A stretch of DNA of 62,167 nt, from positions 877,690-939,856 of the forward strand of contig CAJNDS010000036.1 in assembly GCA_905221605.1 (NCBI GenBank), in the 5' to 3' direction. Made by a program: the position numbers and the translations under genes. The notes beneath the pieces are model-generated. The model saw nothing but the letters and a program-made list of their open reading frames with translations, made no database searches and had not been told where the DNA came from. Below are positions 49,525 to 60,351 of this stretch, in pieces; the stretch's first letter is position 1, and every line of letters begins with the position of its first letter. This stretch comes from Symbiodinium natans (lineage: Eukaryota; Sar; Dinophyceae; Suessiales; Symbiodiniaceae).

Positions 49525-50982
49525 ATGCAGTGCAGAGACCAGTGACGCACAACTGCCGATATGAACCCACCATCACGCAACGTGTGCTAGCTTCGAGCGT
49601 TTGCGCATGATAGCTCCCAGCTTGCCTCAGCCATTCCGGCCGCAAACGTGGCCGCTGTAGTTTGGTCCCCAGAAGTTCCTCGCTTTTGGGAGGTAGAATC
49701 TAAGGCCTTGTGCTCTTAGTGAGGGAACGTGCTTATGTGCATGAATTTCACAATTTAACCCGAAAACCCCGTCCACTTGCTATGTTTTAGGCTTGTGCTG
49801 CACCTTTGACTCAGGCATACTCAGGCAGTGCAGTGATAATATTTGTGCTCAACTCTTTAGATCGTACGATTCATGGAGTCGTACGCTACAGAAGCATGCC
49901 CATCTCTTGGGAGCCATGAGGTGCGCTCCTGAATTCTTCAACTCTGTATCATCAAGCTGGCTCGCAGCTGTTCCGGTTTAAACTCCCAGTAGAACTGCAA
50001 AGCAGACCATGGCTAAGGGCATCCATCCATCCATCCATGCACATACACTGACGTGCACATACACGTACACCAACTGAAAATCTGAGAGCCTGAGCCGACA
50101 ATTAGCTCACCAGACTGACGGGACACAGCTCCTTCTATCCGGATATCCCCTGTGCCTGCGTGCGCAGAATCCAGGGTTCCGTCTCAGTCTCCTAAAGGTT
50201 CGCTCAAAGATCCCCATAGAAGTACCTTTATAAGGTTTAAGATTGATATGGTTTTGGGGATGAGAACATCTACCGCAGCTCCTTACGTCCGACACCGGAC
50301 GGACTTTAGGCTGAGGATTTACACTCTATGCCTTTGCAGACTTGGGCGGCGCACCTCGACGGAAGAAGTCGGCCGGCCTTGCGATGCCAGATCCTGGCGC
50401 TCAGGAGCCCCTTCCAAAGCGGGGGACCTCTTCAAGCTTTCTAAAGGCCCGAGCTTGAACACTTGTGGTCCCGATCTGGGCACCCCCTAGCTCATAATTG
50501 ACAACACCTACATGGACCCATATTGCAGCTCCACTTCGACCTCATGTACAAACTGCACAAAGTGGAGCATTCTTCATCTTGGGTCCCATAAGAACTGGAA
50601 GCGAAACACGGTGCAGCGGCCATGCCTCCATGGCTGGACATGAGCTTCCGCCTGCGCGAGATGGGGAGGGGATGGGCGGAGAGGCTTTCCCCAAAAACTC
50701 AACTTGGGGGCCGCGACAATCAATGCCACTTTGATCCTTAGCAACACCTCACCCTTCACCAAGCTTTGCTGCAGCTGAGGGTTTAAAGCCTGTAAAAAAG
50801 GTAAATATTTGGCTTCGGCTCGATGCGGTCTAGGATCGACTGCGGGCCGGGTGATTTGGATGATTGGGGCTTCAGAGGATTGCGGGTTAATTGGAGGGCT
50901 TTCGACGCTGCAGACACACGGGGTTGGGGAAGGAGCTTTAAGGATTGCGCCGGTCAAGACTGTAAGCATCTCAAGTCTAAGT
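49525..50982. other. No confident gene
   Basis: A short (CATC)n run at 50020-50038 and several short frames on both strands (50152-50490, 50574-50990) with no recognised motif. Confidence 0.45.
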
Positions 50983-51188
50983 ATCCCCACCCCCTTAAGG
51001 GGGGGGGGTAACCCCCCCCCCCCTTGTCGCCAGCATGAAAAAGCTTCAGGATTTTGCTGTTGCCTGGTGGGCCCCCAAGGTCTTTGAAATTTCAGCCAGG
51101 GGTTTTGAAGGGGAGGTAGGTAGGTCGAACAATGGCCTGTCCCGATGGTACCACGTCCCCGGCTCTCGCTCTCACCCTCTCTCTCTCA

Positions 51189-51237
<49 letters not shown>

Positions 51238-51278
51238 ACTCTCTCTCTCTCTCTCTCTCTCACTCTCTCTCTCTCTCA

Positions 51279-51317
<39 letters not shown>

Positions 51318-51773
51318 TCGCTCTCGCTCTCGCTCTCGCTCTCACTCGTTTTTGCCCTCGCTCTCACTCGCTTTTGCTCTCGCGCTCACTCTCTTCGCGC
51401 CCAGGCCAATGTAGTTGGCGCGCAAAGCCACCTCAGGATTCCACAGCTAACCAGCTAAAAGCTTCCCCAAGGGGTCCGGGGACTACTCAATACATGGGTG
51501 GGAGGAGGGGGGAGCCAGGAGTTTGGGACACGGACGGGTCCCCGATTGTCTTCCGGAAGCGCGGCGCGCCAACACACTCCGAAATTTCACACAAGTTTCC
51601 TCAGCCAAGAGGGGGACCCTCCAATACATTTTGTTCAAAGGGGCTCCAGGGAAACCCTATAACAATATTTCCCCACCCCCCAGCTTTCAATACATTTATC
51701 TTCAACGGGGATGGTCGGGATATACCATGGTCGGGATATAACGGTTGTCTCTCTCTCACTCTCTCTCTCTCTC

Positions 51774-51829
<56 letters not shown>

Positions 51830-52235
51830 AGTCTGTCGTCTGTCACCTTCTCTGCCTAGCTAGCTTAAAAAAAAAACGCCCTGGGGACGTAGTACCGGGA
51901 CGGCCTGCCCAGGCAGCAACTGCCCCAGAACCTCCAACAATCTCTAGAGGTGGTATTTATGTGTACTTATGTGATCTTATGTGCTTCGTGGGTTGTTGTT
52001 TGTTTCGGTGTGTCTGTTTTAATGGTCTGCAGACATCCTCTGCCTTCCCCTGACGGTTGTGGTCCAGAATTCGATTCTGAAATTATTTTCAGCCGCTTAC
52101 CCCCCGAATGTTGAAATTTCAGCCTGTTGCACCCACCCCCAGGTTTATCATGCCTCGGCGTCCAGCTAACCGCCTGAAATATTTCAAGGCCTCACCCCCC
52201 CCCCCCCAAATTTCAAGGGTTAAGGGGGTGGGGAT
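50983..52235. mobile_element. 1.25-kb inverted-terminal-repeat element with (TC)n tracts (copy 2)
   Basis: Bounded by perfect inverse complements ATCCCCACCCCCTTAA (50983-50998) and TTAAGGGGGTGGGGAT (52220-52235). The left ~180 bp is repeated at 31815-31990. Inside are two (TC)n tracts (51176-51345, 51750-51832) and AAATTTCAG motifs near both ends. Open frames consist of Ser/Leu or Glu/Arg repeats and are not real proteins. No target duplication is obvious. Likely a non-autonomous transposable element. Confidence 0.65.
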
Positions 52236-52615
52236 GGTGGACGCGTGTGGCGACCACGGCCTTGTGCGGCGGAGAACGATGGGGCAGCGCTTCGGGTGGC
52301 GAAGAGACGCAAGCGGGCAGCCTACCCAGAACTCGCAAGGGGCGGCCCGCAGAGGCTCGGGGCCGAAGTGGGAGGCCGTTGGAACGGAGGCGCACTGCGG
52401 TTCGTCAGAGATCTGATCCGTTTGCGCGCGTGCCGCGTGCCCCCCACAGTTCGGCAAGCAGCGGCAGCGGGCGGGGCGAGAAGGTGGTGGAGCGTGCTGT
52501 CGGTCGCTGGGCAAGCGGCCGTCGGCACCACTGCCCTTGGCCAGGCGGACGGGGGGGGGGGTGCCACATATATATATATATATATAAAAGAATTACCCTA
52601 GTCAGAAGTTGAATC
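52236..52615. other. GC-rich segment open in several frames
   Basis: About 70% GC; four frames over 52213-52612 exceed 60 codons, mostly Arg/Ala/Gly/Pro. Base composition explains this. It ends in a G-tract and (TA)n. Confidence 0.5.
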
Positions 52616-53000
52616 CGTAGTCTCTAAGCCCGAATAAATAATTAATTGCTTGAGTCTCATTATGTAATTCATTGCTTGATATAGAACTATTAATTAATTA
52701 ACAAAATAGTCAATTAATTAAGTCACAAATAATTACAATTACATAATTAATAGGCCACCTCACTTATCTGCTCAATTTATTTCTGATACTTTTCCTTATT
52801 GATTTGCTGATTTTGCCATTGGAGATTAAAACCCCCCCCCCGTAATAATCAAATGAATTCCCGAACGTCCGATTTTATTATTAGGGGGGGGCGTCTTTTA
52901 TTATTAGGGGGAGGGGATTACGATTACTACTACTATATTGAAATAAGAATGAGTGTTCCCCCCCTCCCCCCCCTCCCCCCCTCAAACAAAAAAAAACTTC
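52616..53000. other. AT-rich patch with G/C tracts
   Basis: 52620-52820 is AT-rich with AATTAATTAA motifs, then C- and G-tracts next to TATTATTA (52830-52915). No gene. Confidence 0.6.
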
Positions 53001-54335
53001 GCGTGCGCCCTCGGGTGTGCTTATTTGGCTCACCTGGCTGAGGACGACTCTGTGGCCAGCCACGCCAACTCCATGGCCAAGGCATGCGGTTGACTGTTTT
53101 GCAAGGCGTTTGGGTTTCCTGGTAGAGGAGGAGAGGGGCATGCAACTTCAAGGGGGATTGAGTTGATATCGTAGGTGCGAGGCGTTTATAGAGCAGCATC
53201 CCACAACTTAGGTGGCTGTCAAAAGTATGTAAGTCAAAAGTATGTAAGCCGCCCGGTTGATTAGGGTTGTAGCTTCCGCAAGTTGGGATCGCGACGGACA
53301 AGGCTCCGCAAGCTCATAAAGAATCCAGCTATGCAGGAGGAAGAAAAGTTTTCCTGACGTTCCGAGATCCCGGGTCCATGGCCAGGTATGCACCTCCCAG
53401 TTTCATGATGCCGCAAAAGCGTCAAAAGATGACAAGCTTGATACTTGAGAAGGCCCGATGTCCAGCACATGTGGGAAGTCGCATGCGTCATGGCGTTACA
53501 GTTTACAGGCAGCGACTCAAAAATAGGCTTTTCGCACTCTGCACGCGCTCAGGTGAACAAGGTCTGCGTCGCCCACAACTTGCAAACCGAGGTTTTGCTC
53601 TCTCGCATGTGTGCACGTGCAGACAGAAGAAACCTTTTTTTTAGGCTCTGCCTTGGCCTGAGCCTTGACTGCAGGCGTGGCGGAGATGGCAATGAGCGTG
53701 ATGTGTTGCATGGCTATGGGGCCAGGCGGAAGGTGTCAGGGGTGAGTTTTGCCGACGAGACAGCCCATAGTGCGATTGGGGTCGGTAGATTCTCCGCCAA
53801 CTCCCAGTCAATCGATGCGGCGTGACTGAAACGAATCCCGCCGCACTGCCTTGCTACAAGCCTGTCGGCACTTTCGCTAAGTGTGGCGTGGGCATGGGAC
53901 GTGGCGGAAGGTCTCAGGGTGATGCGGTGTTGTTTCCTATGCATTTAAAGACGTGACGCTTCCTTCTTGTTTCGTTGAAGTGGAAGAGCGGTTGGTCATT
54001 TCTCATACCCTCTAGGAACGCGCCTGGTGTGTAAACTTTCCGCCAACTCCCAAGCAATCGACATTGCTTTGCCGAAGCCAATCCCTTAAAGGGCTTGGCG
54101 CTGTTTGGCGGTAGAGCTTGCGCGTGCCCCTAATGTAGGGGGAGGGCGCAGCTATTCAGCCTCCTTCTAGATAAAGGCTGTTTGCCTAGTCCTTGCCAAA
54201 AGTTTACCTGCAGATCGTGGGAACTGAAAATTGGCTACTCGGGATAGTAAGGGTCTGCTCTTGACGTCGACACACTTGTGTTCGTGGCCGCGAACCCCAT
54301 CCTATAGAATCTTATAGTACTGCTTTAAGGAACGG
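53001..54335. other. No confident gene; degenerate direct repeats
   Basis: Block GGCGGAAGGT.TCAGGG at 53725 and 53903, and TCCGCCAACTCCCA..CAATCG at 53792 and 54040 occur in the same order, marking an old duplication. Frames such as 53445-53825 (+) cross the first copy. Confidence 0.5.
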
Positions 54336-54420
54336 TTGAGTCATAGCTGTTTAACTTTAGCTGTTCAAATCAGAAGTTTGACCAGATGTGCTCTTTCTTC
54401 CTTATGTTCCCACTTGCAGA

Positions 54421-54996
54421 GTAGTTCGAGTGTTCAGCACACCGAAGCAATTGGGCTTGCCAACGTGCACGATGCGAAATGTTCCGGGTCTTCCGACGAA
54501 GCGCTAAGCTCCGACCTGAGCAGCGTTGAGCAGGCCCCCACCCAAGCGAAAAGTATGAGCATTGAAGCTAAGGTTTCAGCATCAATGTTTGGCATGACGC
54601 AGATGGCGATGCTGGTCAAGGGCAAGGGGCCCAGCCATCCAGCCCATCCCGCTGTCTCATTCGCGCTGTCCTTGGGGCAAGATAAAGAAACGAGTGGTTT
54701 TTTCCTTAACCTAGTTATATTTGAGGCCTCACGCAGGTGCAACAACTCAGTTCTCGAATATGTGGTCCACTTTGACAGACATTCTTTATGACATGCGGGA
54801 TCATGTGGGCGTGTCCCGAGGGCGTCACAATGCAGTTCTCTACTATTTAAAGTCTGCTTTGACATTGAACCTGGAAGAGGACCGTGTCAGGCCAGAAACC
54901 GGCCTATGGCCCCAGGTTCAACATTGTACCAAACAAAATCAACGACAAACAAAACCACAAATCCTAACTCAAACAGCAACATCCATTACATCATAA
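54421..54996 (+). CDS. Two-exon gene candidate, unknown
   Basis: Exon 1 starts after a pyrimidine tract and CACTTGCAG (54411-54420) and encodes SSSVQHTEAIGLANVHDAKC, a Ser-rich part and SMFGMTQMAMLVKGKGPSHP, to about 54693. Exon 2 starts after CTCACGCAG|G (54737) and encodes ATTQFSNMWSTLTDILYDMR then HNAVLYYLKSALTLNLEED, ending at 54996 or earlier. Joining 54693 to 54737 keeps the frame (phase 1), with a 43 bp GT-AG intron. The first exon is missing. An A/C-rich stretch follows (54950-55250), perhaps untranslated. No family recognised. Confidence 0.45.
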
Positions 54997-55560
54997 CCTC
55001 AGTTCCGCTGCTGACCAGGCGTACCGAGCATCCCATCCATCATGAGAATCAGGAGAACAGCAGAAAACAAACACAAAACTGTCAGCGTAAGAGGGGCCTA
55101 ATTAACAACAAATACAACACAACCATACAACCAGGGGGAAAATAATCAAGCAAACAGCAAAAGTACAGCTTTGAAAATATAACCAACAGGGGGAGGAAAA
55201 TAATCACAACCACGGAAGCGAAACACTAAGGCAAGGGAGGAAGAGTGGTGAAGACATCCAGATGTCTGAAAATGACATCAGGGTAAAGCCGGCCTTGCTT
55301 TTGTTGCATGCTGTTGCCTGGCACCGGACTCATGACCTGTGATCTCCGCAAGGTTCGACTGATTGCAACTCTTCGACTTTCCCAGTCTGCTCATACTGTG
55401 TTTTTTTGCACGGTTTCGAGGCTAACTAACTGACTTCTCGCGACCTCTTGAAACTAACATCTCACTCGTCGGCTTTTTCGACTTTTGTGGCTGTTCGGGT
55501 TTCTTTTGGTCTTCTCCGCCCGCCGCTTCGCACGGCCGCTCGCAACCAGCCAGACGCAGT
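54997..55560. other. A/C-rich spacer
   Basis: 54950-55250 is rich in A and C, on the pattern AACAAAACCACAA, including two similar AACCA(T)ACA...GGGGGAAAATAATCA blocks at about 55117-55148 and 55182-55208. The rest lies upstream of the SWIM gene. No gene on +. A minus-strand frame begins here (next entry). Confidence 0.5.
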
Positions 55561-55784
55561 ATGTCCAGGAAGGTGTACACGCCTCCTCTTTGGACGGCAG
55601 AATGGCAATCTCCCGTAACCATGACGATCCAGCGCATTCCTGCTCCGTATTGTCGTGCAAGCAGAACGACCAGCTCTTCGAGCCAGGCTCTGGAGAGGTC
55701 TTGGAGAACCTTGAAAGACACCCTGCCTCCAATGGTGAAAACGCCGCTGGTGGAAGCCATACCGAGCGTACTTTCCGGCGTCAC
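55422..55784 (-). CDS. Antisense ORF candidate opposite the SWIM gene start
   Basis: 120 codons with VSFKVLQDLSRAWLEELVVL then ARQYGAGMRWIVMVTGDCHS, more protein-like than the + frame in 55561-55770. It ends in a Lys/Pro/Glu-rich tail. Either this is a real minus-strand exon and the SWIM gene starts downstream, or the + start is right and this is a shadow. I cannot decide. Confidence 0.35.
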   Translation of the reverse strand: MTPESTLGMASTSGVFTIGGRVSFKVLQDLSRAWLEELVVLLARQYGAGMRWIVMVTGDCHSAVQRGGVYTFLDILRLAGCERPCEAAGGEDQKKPEQPQKSKKPTSEMLVSRGREKSVS

Positions 55785-56946
55785 TGCCTGCGTGAAGATG
55801 CTGGTGGACAGGCCGCTCTCACCTCACTGCCAGGAAATTCCTAAGGTGTTGCTCTACGGGGGAGTTGTCACGGGCAGGTTCAATGTGGATGGCTCCCAGG
55901 TAAGAATTCCAAGTGCATTTGCGTACAGCCAGAATGCACCGTCCAACTTCATGGTGGAAGACTTTGTTCTTGAGGAGGATGTCCTGCGTCGTTACACGTT
56001 TCCATACTCCGACAGCTCCATGACTGTGGACGACGAGGTGCACATGTGCATGCGAAACCTACTTATGAGCAAATCCGCTGGAGATATCAAGAAGGCGCTG
56101 GAGCCGATGGATTTCTGGGTTACGCAAGCTGGCGAGGATCGCGTGTCCGTTTCGAAGCTTCAGACTTTTCTGGAAGGCGTGGTGGCTGTGACTGTCCTCG
56201 GTGCGCCGGAGTACATGTCCAACATCCGTTGCACTTGTGCGTACTACACTTTGCGTGAGATCTGTCCTCACGCGCTGTATGCCAGATATCTGGAGGGAGA
56301 TGTCGCCCTCGTCAAGGCTTCATGAGTCGACAAACTATATAATTTCATATCATGGTTTCTACCCACTTCTGTTTCCTGTGTCGCGCATTTGCCCTGTCAG
56401 GAACTGTGCGAGTTCACGCAAAAGGGTGCCGTCGGTGACTATGCTCAGTCGGAGCCACCGCGAATCAAGCTCAAGGCTGTGGCTCCGAGGCTTCCGACCG
56501 AGGCAGCTCGTGGTCATCCGTACTCCACGTGGCAGGATCTCCAGGAGCGGGCCTCTGGCAAATACGCGGCGCGGTTGGAAGCCAAGAAGTCCAAGGCTGC
56601 TAGAGCGGAAGCAGCATTGGCTACTCCAAAAAAGGAGGCAGCGAAGTCACCGCCTCCAGAAGACCGCAAGGCTGTGTGCAGCAAGATCGAACTTGGCCTT
56701 CAGGCCGACAACTTCAACCGTCAGTTCCAAGCTCTCCGCCACGTCTTGGACTATGAGATCTCAGTTGCTGAAGCTCAGGCGTCACGCATTGGAAGCCTTG
56801 TTCGTGCCATACAGAAGGACAAAGCGTGCAGCGTTCCAATGAGAGAGATGGTCGCACGTGTGCTGTGGCAGATAACGGGGGAGACGAAGAGAAGCGCCGG
56901 GGGCAGTGCAGCATCTGAACCTGTCTGCAAGAAGAGCAAAGCTTGA
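55561..56946 (+). CDS. SWIM zinc-finger protein, two exons
   Basis: Exon 1 (55561-56316) encodes ~252 residues and ends in a SWIM motif, C-x-C-x8-C-x-H (C224, C226, C235, H237 in RCTCAYYTLREICPHA). SWIM fingers bind DNA or protein and are common next to MULE transposases. An 84 bp intron (56317-56400) with GC at the donor (AAG|GCTTCA) and AG|G at the acceptor (CCTGTCAG|GAACTG) contains the in-frame TGA and is a multiple of three. Exon 2 (56401-56946) adds ~181 residues: Lys/Ala-rich coil (KKSKAARAEAALATPKKEA), helical part (FNRQFQALRHVLDYEISVAE) and a basic tail ending KKSKA. The start is uncertain (see antisense ORF). No transposase catalytic core is seen. Confidence 0.6.
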
Positions 56947-57059
56947 TCGTTCTCGCCATGTTGAAAAGGTACCACCCTTTTGATCCACAGTATTTGGACG
57001 CTGATTTTCTGCACGGAGCTTGCTGTTTGGCTGACGTGGCTTGAAGCAGGTTTTCTGTG

Positions 57060-58020
57060 CTTCGCAGGCCTCAGGCCTATATTTTGCAGGCTTCCTTGCT
57101 TGGCATGCATCCCAGCCTGAATCTATTGCCCTGCACTAGTTCTTGTTTTTGCAAGACTGTATGGCCTGGTTCTTTCATCTTAGTGAGTAATATCCTGTTG
57201 CTTGTTTTCTTTCGCAAATACTACCGTCCGATTTGGCACCGTGCCTGGTGAGGGAGGGGGACACGCCAAGCTGAGAATTGCATGTGCCCGTATAGAAGGA
57301 GCTTTGTCATGGACGTGGTGAAACTGCGTCCTGTAGGAAAGGAGCTTGCCGTTTGACACCTGTCCCGATTTTGCAGGCTTCCTTGCTTCGCATGCCTCCG
57401 AGCCTGGAAGACCGTGTTTGAAAGCCTAGATCTTGCATGTGGTTTGTTTATCTTCACATGACCACGTTTTTGTGACTTAGCGGTCTCTTTACGATGGGCT
57501 TTCCAAGCTGAGCGTGGCGTGCGCCGTGTATGGGAGGAGCTCCGTTCCTGAGCTCCTTGCCTACCATCAATTCGTTATGTGTCAACGATGCATTTCACGA
57601 TGCCGTGTACTGTTTCTATGTCTTCAAGCGGGTTGCGTCGCATCAATGTCTCTTAGGATCTGTGTCTGAGTAAGGGGAGGCTTCTCGACTATGTTTTGCA
57701 TTGCTGATCAGACGGATGCTGTACAGAAGGATCCTTATTTTGCAACCCTTTGCAGCCCCGCCTGCCGGACGTTGATAGGCTGTGGCTGCGTCATGTCTGC
57801 GAAGAGCTTGCCGTTGGACAGACTTACTTTTGCAAGCTTCCTTAATTCGACGAGTTTGGGATATGTTGTTGTTGCTTGATGTACATTGACAAACCTATAA
57901 GGAGTGGTCGTTTATTTTTATATGACCACTTTGATCTTACATACAAGCATCTTTACGACAGGCATCCCAAGCTAAACCATGGCGTGGCCCGTGTATAGGA
58001 GGAGCTTGCCGTGAGACGCT
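57060..58020 (+). repeat. Right arm of large inverted repeat; irregular tandem units
   Basis: GCAGGCTTCCTTGCTT(C/G)GCATGC occurs at about 57079 and 57373, with a diverged copy near 57832. CCAAGCTGA..GTGGCGTG.GCC with GTATAGGAGGAGCT occurs near 57265, 57508 and 57967. GTGGTCGTTTATTTTTATAT with GACCAC (57905-57930) is a hairpin also present in the left arm. The units appear in reverse order and orientation at 28325-28900. Noncoding as far as I can see. Confidence 0.75.
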
Positions 58021-58660
58021 TCTCCTAGAATCCTCTGTTCCCTGCCTGGCATCTTTCCGTTACCGTGTCGCCGATGCACTACACGCTACTGCGTGTTGTT
58101 TGTAAAGGGTTCAAGCGAGTCAATGTCTTTTTGGCTCTGTGTATGAGTAAAGGAAGACGCCAGGAACAAAGTTTTTTTCGCATTGCTGACCAGACAGATG
58201 CACCTGCTAGCCCGCCTTGTGTACAGAAGGCGTTTGAAGCACCGCAACCGCAGTCTTGCAAAAAATCACGAGAAATCCCCAAAAAATGCAGTAGTTTCAG
58301 AAGGATGCATTCTGTACTGCAACATGCATTGATTCAAAGCTGCCTGTGTCAGGTGGCCGCCTACGCACGGAAGCCCGATCTTCACGCAGTGGCAGCAGTG
58401 GGAAAAAAGCAACGTGAAACCGTCGCTGCGAGATGCGATGGACTGTAGCTCTTGTCTGGATTGCTTCTGGTAGTCATGTGGTGCTACATCATCAGACAGA
58501 CACGATCCGGTACAGCTCTCTGCTGATCCACATGTTCCATCGGCTGCGCTGATACATGGATCCGACTCGTCATGTGCTGATCCGACTCGTCTTGATCCTG
58601 ATCCTTTTCTCCCCCCCCGATCCCCATCATGCCCTGATCTCCACTTTCTCCGACCCGATA
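58021..58660. other. Right boundary block with GATCCG motifs
   Basis: 58065-58448 has a + frame of 127 codons, partly overlapping a minus-strand frame, neither recognised. 58498-58660 repeats GATCCG(G/A) and GATCC motifs irregularly, comparable with 28110-28300 in opposite sense. It ends at the return of CCCTAAA sequence. Confidence 0.45.
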
Positions 58661-58676
58661 CGTCTACCAACCCTAA

Positions 58677-58818
58677 AAGGAGGGACCCCTTATACGGGAC
58701 CTTAGGGGTTATTTTGGGGTTGTTCAGGGGCTACTTAGGTGCATAGGGAGCACATAAGGTGTATATAGGGGTTATAGAGAGGAATAAGACTAAGGGTTCC
58801 TTCCAGGGGTCCCTCCTT
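58677..58818. mobile_element. Family F inverted-repeat element
   Basis: AAGGAGGGACCCCT (58677-58690) and AGGGGTCCCTCCTT (58805-58818) are perfect 14 bp inverse complements. The interior is ~114 bp with GGGGTTAT and TAGGTGCATAGG-like units. Lies exactly where telomere-like DNA resumes. Confidence 0.7.
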
Positions 58819-59305
58819 AAACCCTAAACCCTAAACCCTAAACTCTAAACCCTAAACCCTAAACCCCAAACCCCAAACCCCAAAGCAACTTGAGCCCCAA
58901 AAGGTTCGGGGCTTGGAGGGCTTCCCTTACGAGCAGGATGGCATCCTCGATCCCGCCGCCCTCTTCGCGACCTCCAGCGGGCGCTACGGCCAAGGTGGGC
59001 TCCTAAACCCTAAACAAGGAACCCTGAACCCAGAACCCTAGACCCCTAAACCCCTAAACCCCTAAACCCCTAAACCCCTAAACCCCTAAACCCCTAAACC
59101 CCTAAACCCCTAAAACCTAAACCCTAAACCCTAAACCCGAAACCCTAAACCCCAAACCCCAAACCCCAAACCCCAAACCCTAAACCCTAAACCCTAAACC
59201 CTAAACCCTACATCCCAAACCCTAAACCCTAAACCCCAAACCCTAAACCCTAAACCCTAAACCCCAAGCCCTAAACCCTAAACCCTAAACCCTAAACCCT
59301 ACACC
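58819..59305 (+). repeat. CCCTAAA, CCCCTAAA and CCCCAAA arrays
   Basis: CCCTAAA units to 58884, then an island open on + (about 58890-59004, including EGFPYEQDGILDPAALFATS), then mixed arrays 59012-59305 with nine CCCCTAAA units at 59041-59113. The island could be an exon. Confidence 0.9.
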
Positions 59306-59404
59306 GTAAGCCAGGCAGCCTACCGCGTTGGGTCAATGACAAGAGCTGCGGCAAGCCTCAGTCCCCCGAGGTGGCCTTCGCGCCTCGGCTCGAATTCCCA
59401 AAAA

Positions 59405-59846
59405 GTAACCTAAACCCTAAACCCTAAACCCTAAACCCTAAACCCTCAACCCTAAACCCTAAACCCTAAACCCTAAACTCTAAACCAAAAAAACTCTAAA
59501 CCCTAAACCCGGCCCGCTGGGTTCCTCTAGTTCCAGGGTGCCACTTGCCTTGGCAGTGCAGCACTACTTTATCATGTGCGGTCCCGAAGGTTTGGGGTTT
59601 CAGTGCAGCCGGTGTGTCATGGGTTTAGGTTCAGCCCCACAAGACCCTAACCCCGTGAGACCATAAAATCCTCCCAGAAAGCCTGAACCCCAAAACCCAA
59701 AAACCCAAAAACCCAAAAACCCAAAAACCCAAAAACCCAAAAACCCTAAAACCCTAAAACCCTAAAACCCTAAAACCCTAGAACCCTAGAACCCTGAAAC
59801 CCTAAAAGCCTAAAAACCCTAAAACCCTAAAACCCTAAACGCCAAA
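59405..59846 (+). repeat. CCCTAAA, CCCAAAAA and CCCTAAAA arrays
   Basis: 59405-59510 CCCTAAA; 59690-59745 seven CCCAAAAA units grading into CCCTAAAA (59740-59846). The gradient shows one unit type turning into another. Confidence 0.9.
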
Positions 59847-60285
59847 CCCAGTATTTGCCCCAACATTACGATGAAGTGGCGCGGAACTCTGGGCCTGGGA
59901 GCTGAGTTCCCCGCCTCCCCGCCTAAGGCTGGCACCCAAGCCGTGTGGTCAGTTCTCAAAATCGTGGTCCCTTCTGGGGTACCCTACATAAGAAGGGCCG
60001 CCCTTAACATAGGGACCCCCCCAAAAGCCCTGTAGGCCTTCGTGTTTGGAGGGTTTATAGCGTCGAGGGTTTCACCTTCTCGGGGGTTGAATGGATCTCC
60101 GAGCTCGATGAGCCCGAATCCCTATATGGCCCGAAATATGCCACCGAAAATGCAAGTTTTGTGTAGCACCGCCCCCCCCCCCCCCCCGGCCGATCCACCA
60201 ATCCGCCCTCGTAGTTGTGGCCCAAGAAGAGTCAAGGGTCGGGGGGTTCTTGGCGGCGTGGGTTTCGTTTTTTTTAAACTATAGG

Positions 60286-60345
60286 TTGGCATGTTCTCCC
60301 CTTTTTTTCTAACAGTCCTTAATAGGGATTACAGTACATACACGT
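60286..60345. mobile_element. Family B element end
   Basis: TTGGCATGTTCTCCCCTTTT then CTAACAGTCCTTAATAGGG matches the left end of family B. Right-end-like sequence with CTGTTAGTATAAG occurs at 60603-60632 and, complete, at 61617-61662 (GTTAGTATAAGGGGGAACAT then CCCAA). Confidence 0.6.
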
Positions 60346-60351
60346 AGTGTC

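Noticed and set aside
51035-51859. 274-codon Ser/Leu-rich frame
   Set aside because: Produced by (TC)n tracts inside the repeated element; only the first ~45 codons are non-repetitive and these are part of the dispersed repeat.
52119-52612. Long frames in four reading frames
   Set aside because: About 70% GC makes stop codons rare; no frame has a recognisable domain.
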